Shown here in pieces: positions 57,707-64,000 of a DNA stretch of 64,000 nt. This DNA comes from Hirundichthys speculiger (lineage: Eukaryota; Chordata; Actinopteri; Beloniformes; Exocoetidae): assembly GCA_018398805.1 (NCBI GenBank), contig JAGFBZ010001895.1, positions 124,001-188,000 of the forward strand. The letters are read 5' to 3'. Numbering within the stretch: the stretch's first letter is position 1; every line of letters begins with the position of its first letter. The position numbers were made by a program, and so were the translations under genes. Below the pieces are notes generated by a model. That model had not been told where the DNA came from, searched no databases, and saw only the letters and a list, made by a program, of their open reading frames with translations.

Positions 57707-60700
57707 TCAGGGCCGCGACAGTGTCGTGTAGACGGGCTGCTCCCAGTGCGTGGGGCTGTGCGACTGCGACACACTGGCTGGGTCAGTGATGGCAGTGTAG
57801 AGGGGCCTTTGGGAAGGCCCCATGTAAGAGAAGGCGGAGTACAAACCCGAGGCCTGACTGGAGTGGGCGTAGTACGACCCAGAGGCCTGGTGGTCGGCGT
57901 ACTCTGCAAACTGAGCCCTGGAGGCCAGTGAGGGGAAGGCAGAGCTGTAGTGTGGGAGGCTGAGGGGGGTGTAGGTGACATGAGCGCCTGCTGAGGCCGC
58001 TTCTGCAAAGTGACCCCCAGCAGCCACAGCCTCACTCTTGATCTGTGCCTTGGAGGTGTCAGAGCCCAGAGAGGCGCTGAGGTGCTGCTGTGGCTGCTGC
58101 TGCTTGGACAGCCAGGCTGCAGAGTGTCCGCTGGCTGCTGCGAGAGCTGATGAGATACCGTAGGTGTACGGAGAGGCTGGAGAAGCTCCCGCAGTTCCTC
58201 CCGCCCCACCGCTCTGCCCAACCCCGGGGTGCCCATTTGGGGGAAGGTACTGGTCAAACTCGTTGACGTCAAAAGCCTCCATGTTGGCCATCACCTCGTG
58301 GCTCATCTCACCAATGTCCACATTACCAAAGTCAATATGAGGTTTCCCAGACCCCGAAGCACCTGAGCCTCCTTCTCCCATCGCACCACGGGAGCCCCCG
58401 TTCCCAGCACCGTCCCTCTTCCCCTCCCCTGTCTTTCCAGACTGAGGTTCAGTCTTGGGAGTGGTGGGAGGTGTGGGCGGACTGTTGCTCTGGCCTGTAA
58501 AGACAAAAAAAAAAAAAAAGTACAGTAGTTACAACTCTTTAGCCTTGCAAGATCACAAACATTTGAATAACTGTGTGCCGTCCTGTCTGCTGGGACCCAC
58601 AAAGATCTAACAGTGGGACACAGTAACTGTAGGCCTCTGTGGCAGGGAGCCCGCAGCCCACCTGCAGCATGAGGGTGGTGCCCATCTGCCAGAGGGGACT
58701 CCGCCCCCCCACCGTGGGCAACTTCCAGGTGGAGGCCCTTGTAGTGGGGTTGGCTGTGGCTGACCTCACCCTCCAGATGGCCGTCAGCCTCACTTCCAGA
58801 ACTGGAACCAAGCTTTCCGTTCTTACGGCGTCGTGGCTGGTATTTGTAGTCTGGATAATCCTTCTTGTGTTGCTTCCTCAGCCTCTCTGCCTCCTCGATG
58901 AAAGGTCGCTTGTCGGACTCATTAAGAAGCCTTGGAAGGAAAGAAAATATTTTGATACACTGGCTTGTCTAAAGAAAGAATAAGAAAAGTCTAAACACTA
59001 ATTCAACACTGGGCTGCAGTTTTGATTTTGCTGAATGTTGGTGTGTAAAAAGTCAAGTTAAGATTTCTCTTTTGGAGTTACATGACAACATTTCGAGCAT
59101 GTGCTCACATTAACATAACAAAAAAGATGAAAAAGTGATTTTTTTTTTTTAAGTTTCAGGGGAAATACAAGCATCTGAATCAATTCGTCTCACAGAAATT
59201 GCCAGAATCATGGCTTCATTTGCTACATCATTACTGCTGTATCAGATGTCATGCCTACCAGGGACTTCTGACCACTGAATAGTAATGAAATAACTAAGGT
59301 TGAAGTTGCATCCTGTCTGCAAACGTAGAACTGAGCTCCTAGTATTACCACCGCTGGCAGGGATGGCATGAGAATCCTCTGACCTCCCTCAGCCTCCCCG
59401 TTCATCGTGCTTCAGGGCCAATTAACCGATCCTCGCCAGACCCAAGGTCGGGTCTTTATCTGATTAATACTCGATCCTTACAGGGTTAATTCGTTTAACT
59501 TTTCTGAGCTTCTTGACATGTAGTAGTTAGTATTCTTGTGAGAAAGCAGCCAAGCAAGGCTGGAGACTGGATGGTTCAGGGAGCCTTTCTGCAGGGATCT
59601 ACAGCCTTTCTACGGGCACGGTGAATTTTTAAATTCACCACAGAATAACATGTTGTAATACTTTGAACTATGACAGTTTATAGTCGCACTATGAACTTAA
59701 CAGCTGTTTTCTCTGCAAGAGGGAATAAAAGGGGCACAACAGACTATGAAATCATCACGACCCAGTCACAGCACTGAAACAAGTCCAGGTTGGTGAGCTG
59801 GGACTGAAAGAGGCCAGCAAGACTACTGAGAACTGTCTCCTAATGTTATGTACACCCAATTAATCCATTTTATCTGTTTTCATGGTGAAATGACAACCAT
59901 GGGGCTGTTATGTTCAACTGAATAGGTTTGAGCACTGTACATAATTGCAGCTGTGCCATGAAATCAATCGGAGAAGTAAGAATTTATGCACCATCCGTAC
60001 TTCACAGTACGTTCAAGATTTTGAAGAGTGATAAAACACAAGTTTGAGAGCGGAAAATAGCATTATGTGTAGAAAAATGAAAATGAATGGGTTCTTCTAA
60101 ACGGATCATAAGAGTGAGTGTGCATGGTTGTTTGTGTCACAGAGGCCGTGTGGTGGAGTGACTACCCATCCAGGGTGTACCCCGCCTCCACTGGCAGTTG
60201 AGATCGGGTCCAGCAGACCCCCCCACCACCCTGAAAAGGATGAATCTGGTCTAGATGGATGAATGGAAAGTGAAAAGGAAGGAAAGAAAATGGTTGGGGA
60301 TTTTACTGTAAAAAGATCATTTCATTGAGATTATGCTGCAACAAACGTGTTTCTTTATTACAGAATCATTTATTATGTTTGGTGATGTATTTAAGGAACC
60401 TGTCTATCTGAAATCTTGTGTCACTGGTGAAGATGTATCATCAGAGCGGTGCAGTAATTAGAAAGTTCAGGACTATCAGAACCAACCCAAGTGCCCCCCC
60501 CTCACCTCCACAGCTTGCCCAGGGTCTTGCTGAGCTCGGCGTTGTGCAGGTGCGGGTGTTGGTCGGCCAGCTTCCTCCGCGCCGCTTGCGCCCACACCAT
60601 GAAGGCGTTCATCGGCCTCTTCACGTGCGGCTTGTTCTTGCTCCCCGTGTTGACGCGCACGGGCATCGGCACGAGGGTCCAGTCGTAGCATTTGAGCACC

Positions 60701-60942
60701 TGGCTCACCGCCTCGCGGATCCCGTCGGGGAAGCGCTCTTCCTCGTCGTCGGATTTGACGGACAGGAAGCCCGCCGACGCGTCGTCCCGACCCGCCGCCT
60801 GCTGCTGCTGCTGCGGCTCGTGGGGCGGCGACTCCCCGCCGCCCGCCGCGCCGGAGGAGAGACCAGGCGACAGGGAGCGGCTGTCGTCCGACATGCCCGG
60901 ACTGAGTTCAACATCTGAAAAGCTCTGCTCCTCCCTGGACAT
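57707..60942 (-). CDS. sox10: Transcription factor SOX10 (SoxE group HMG-box)
   Basis: Three coding exons on the minus strand: 60942-60506, 58930-58662 and 58494-57707, giving 497 aa with no frame problem. The SoxE dimerisation region ([18 protein letters not shown]) precedes the HMG box ([20 protein letters not shown], then [20 protein letters not shown]). The box is interrupted after GKLWR by the intron position typical of SoxE genes. A K2-like middle region ([34 protein letters not shown]) and a C-terminal activation domain ending [14 protein letters not shown] follow. SOX10 drives neural-crest, glial and pigment-cell fates in the nucleus. SOX8 and SOX9 are excluded by the tail ([20 protein letters not shown]) and by the polr2f neighbour. 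The GC-rich first exon creates long antisense frames that are shadows. Confidence 0.96.
58931..60505 (-). other. sox10: sox10 intron within the HMG box
   Basis: A 1.6-kb intron splits the HMG-box codons (TGG AG | G CTT). It contains a SINE tail (60118-60275) and otherwise no recognised element. Part of it could carry enhancer activity, but nothing in the sequence proves it. Confidence 0.6.
60118..60275 (+). mobile_element. 5'-truncated tRNA-SINE (3' half)
   Basis: It has GTGCATGGTTGTTTGTGTCA, CCATCCAGGGTGTACCCCGC and an end with GATGGATGAATGG, the 3' half of the same SINE type as the copy at 46201-46560. The tRNA-like head is missing. Confidence 0.75.
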
Positions 60943-63599
60943 CTTCAGTCGCCCACTTAAGCCTCCAGGCACGAAGAAGACCGAAATGGTGCACCTATGC
61001 GCTCTACCTGTCGCGCTCCTCTTCCCGCGTACGTTCCTACAGAGACAAACCGCAGCTGTGGACTCTAAACTATCTGACCTCGTGTGAGTTATAATATAAA
61101 CTGCCAGTCCGTCTCTACTCTCAGTCTCCGTTGCAAAACTCTGTGAGGATTCCAGATTAAAGTTCTTTCCATCCGTGTTGTTGGCATAGGCGGCTCAGTG
61201 CGCACCTGAGGCCCCAGTTTACCTGTTAAATGACAGCGGTCTGCCGCCAAACTCACTCGGTCTCACTTTCCTCCTCTCTTTCCTCCGTCTCTCCCAAGGT
61301 ACAAATCCAACAGCGAGGACCTGGAAATGATTGAGGGGCGTCATTTGACCAGTGTAACCACATAGGGCTCTATTATTTAACTTTTATTATAAGAAGGTGT
61401 TTGGTTGGTGTTTGTTGGCCAACGACTATTTATAACAATGGAAATTTGTCTTTGTGCTCAATGTATATCCATGCATGACAATAATAAAGCCCAAAATAAC
61501 TGACAGAATATTTCTCTTGCCACAGAGCTACATAACCCAGAGCTGCTGGAGTCTCCATCCCTCAAACAAGCTACCGTTTAAGCTTTTACAGTTATTCCAA
61601 GGTCCCTGGAGAGGCCTCGTTGGAATGATATGAGGCTGCAGCAGCACAGAGCCCTGGATTTATACTCAGCTGTTGGACAAACAAGACCTGGTGCTCCAAA
61701 CACAGCCGCCGTGTGCGCGCGTTTCAGACGCAGCCTGTTTGTGAAAACAGGGGCGGGACTGCTGGTGGGAGCCTGACGGGTTCTAGTCGGTCCATTAAAG
61801 CCAACGCCCTCCCCCGCACCTTAATCACCAGAACTTTATGTGAACCAGCTTCACATACAGCTGGTTGAAATCATGATGCAAGGAATGTAGGATCTTGGCA
61901 TTATTATGAGGCCCTAAAATGTGGCCTACATTTTTTTTTAATCCAATTTGTTTGGCACTTTGAAATAACATGAGATCAGTTCAGCTGAGTTTCTTGCCAT
62001 TTGAACTTGTCCATCTGAAAATATTGGGTAGATTCTTGAAGGGCCGGGCCTCAAACACTGAGAGCAGACCTCTGTGGCCTACAGAGGAGTTTCCCCCCAC
62101 CCTTAACTGCAAGAAAATATGAGGAAACAAAAATACTTACTTATATGACCAAAAACATAAATGTGCTAATTACACTGCCCCCTACTGGCCAACTGGTTTC
62201 AAACGTGGTACATTCTTTCTACAGGCCTTTATGTATATGAATGCAAAGTTTCATAAGCATCAGTCACGTTTGCAAATATTAGCCTCTGAAATATTTCTGG
62301 CAGTTAAGCAGCTTCTTTGAAAGGTTAACCAACTGGGACTTTATGTACCGCTCACAATTGTAATTTTGTATACGTTGTAGAGTCTTTTTTTTGTCAGATT
62401 TTGTTTTCTGTCTCAACTGGTTCAATAGATATTGACATGTGTTATTGTAATTCTAAGGAAAGTCAGGTTGTCAGGATCAGAGGTGCCTCCCATTTACCTT
62501 GGAAGTTGAAAATGGGGGGGGGGGGCATTCCCAGGAAAGTCATGGTCACCATTGTTAACAGTGTTAATTCATATCAACCGTATATTCCATATTTATTTTA
62601 CACCAACAGCCCAGCAATACAGCCACTGTTAAAAAGAAAACAGTTGCTGCTACGTGTTGCCTGAATCTGAGAATAAAATAAGAAAGAGCTGTTGGAAACT
62701 GTTGTTGATGTGAGCAGCAGCCATGCTGGACTCTAAAGTCTGGCTAAATGACATTTCTCCAGTTTTCCAACTTGGAATTCTGTCCTCCTGTCGAAATTCC
62801 CAACTAGGAGATTTTAACTTCTGAGTATCAGTGGAACATTACACGTTTCATTAAGTCTGGATTATTAAATCATAAGACACTATCAAAGAGTGTCACTGCG
62901 TCACACCCACTAGACTGATTGGTACAAAACTTTGAAATTGTCTAATCAAAATTCCCTGAACAAAATTTTCCTCATTTTACCTTCACTTTCTGTTTTAATT
63001 TTTTGATTTTTTAACTGCAGAGAAATTATAGCTTTGGTTTACCCAGACACTTACGGGTAAGAAAATTCTTCTTCTTTTTTTTTTTTTTTTTTATCATAAA
63101 TAATAATAATTTCAAAACCAATAGGGTTCCAACAGTATCGTACCCCGATTAAAATGGCACCGGGGATTAAATTTCATTAAAACCGCCTCATGAGACTCTT
63201 AATAAACGTGTTTCCAAACCCTGCTTGTATCTGAGCGTCTGTCGGGGAGCGTCAGGAGAATTCATTTCTAGAAGAGGGACGGGTAATAAACATTCACCAC
63301 CTGTCCAGTTTTGATGCTCGCTCGCCACCTGGCCTGCGAGGCCACTTCACTGTCTGTCGTCACGTTTCCACAGATCTCGGTGCGTAAACGCTGCGCGTAA
63401 AAGGAACCAAAAAAAAAAAAAAAACAAGCGCTGCTTGTTTCACTCTTATGTTACAGCGGAAAGGTACTAGTAGAGAATCTCTTTACAGAATAGGGATAAT
63501 TTTCTTTGCTTATTAACCATGAAAGTTAGTTAAAAAGTTTTCTCTTTTTAGAAGATTACATCACACTTCATTTTAGGAACACATAAGCGAATAATGAGC
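60943..63599 (-). promoter_or_regulatory. sox10: sox10 upstream flank, including likely promoter
   Basis: Directly upstream of the ATG the sequence is GC-rich. Around 61660-61830 there is a second block with CpGs, a GGGGCGGGAC box and ACAAACAAGACC, which may be the promoter or a 5' non-coding exon. No coding region is recognised. A poly(G) run (62515-62526) and poly(T) and poly(A) runs near 63076 and 63409 are simple repeats. Confidence 0.4.
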
Positions 63600-63835
63600 C
63601 AGTCCATTTAGCATGGCCACTGGTCTGATTTATTGTCTGAGCATATCCAGCCTATTACATAAATTGTTTTCGACATATTATTTAGATATTGCTTGTAATC
63701 ATTAGTTTACATTAGATTGGGCTATTCAGAGCATTTACTGAGCGTAATGAATTTCAGCGATGTGAGCTCATTATCACCGCCTGACTTGCCAATAAGTTGG
63801 CCTTAATTTGCTCGCTCGAAAGTTTTTTGTTTTTC
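63600..63835. promoter_or_regulatory. Candidate conserved non-coding element upstream of sox10
   Basis: The block at about 63690-63830 is AT-rich but complex and free of simple repeats, with TTCAGCGATGTGAGCTCATT, ATCACCGCCTGACTTGCCAA and AAGTTGGCCTTAATTTGCTC. That style is common in vertebrate developmental enhancers. There is no direct proof of conservation here. Confidence 0.25.
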
Positions 63836-64000
63836 TTTTTTATGGTTGTTGCTTTGTTTGTTAAGCTCATGCAGTTCATGCAGCTCTAATTTAGCAGCAG
63901 CAATACGATGCAAATTTTTTAAAAGAACATAAAATCAACTTAAATCTCTATGTTCAGCAGAAAACTACTAACTCCTAAAATTAATTTATTTAGTATCTTT

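Noticed and set aside
57523..58272. 249-codon minus-strand frame overlapping sox10 exon 3
   Set aside because: It is a shifted frame of the real sox10 coding exon, rich in Ser/Pro/Thr through codon shift.
60418..61087. Long plus-strand frames opposite the first sox10 exon
   Set aside because: They result from the high GC content of the sox10 exon on the other strand and have no independent features.

Overview
The window looks like teleost fish nuclear DNA. It has multi-exon genes with GT-AG introns, AT-rich introns, and remnants of Tc1/mariner, hAT, tRNA-SINE, L1-like and RTE-like elements of types common in fish. The gene set (tmem184b, ddx17, gga1, micall1, polr2f, sox10) matches, in rearranged and compacted form, genes of human 22q13.1. 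That supports orthology of each call, but I ran no database search.

Layout: tmem184b (+, coding 2677-14134), ddx17 (+, 16911-25555), gga1 (-, 27472-37704), a short unrecognised minus-strand ORF (38415-38687) head-to-head with micall1 (+, 38750-45329), a transposon-rich stretch (45900-48930), polr2f (+, 49225-52484), a largely non-coding stretch, and sox10 (-, 57707-60942) with about 3 kb of its upstream flank. ddx17 converges with gga1, and polr2f converges with sox10. I rebuilt the exons by hand from splice sites, reading phase and recalled family sequence. The corrected protein lengths are about 411 aa (420 with a microexon), 647, 657, 827, 127 and 497.

The genes are housekeeping or developmental and do not form one pathway. 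gga1 and micall1 both act in endosomal and trans-Golgi trafficking, polr2f and ddx17 act in transcription and RNA processing, sox10 is the neural-crest transcription factor, and tmem184b is a seven-pass membrane protein.

Two observations stand out. First, tmem184b has an in-frame 27-nt microexon (12161-12187) with a TGC motif just upstream of its acceptor, as in neuronal SRRM4-type microexons. Second, four conserved genes carry seven single-base insertions and no deletions in coding exons whose splice sites are otherwise intact. This looks like insertion-biased long-read assembly error rather than pseudogenisation, and it will break automated gene models. Several transposon copies can be delimited exactly, with target-site duplications and nesting order. 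I found no CRISPR array, operon, tRNA or rRNA gene, and nothing I can defend as a wholly new biological system.
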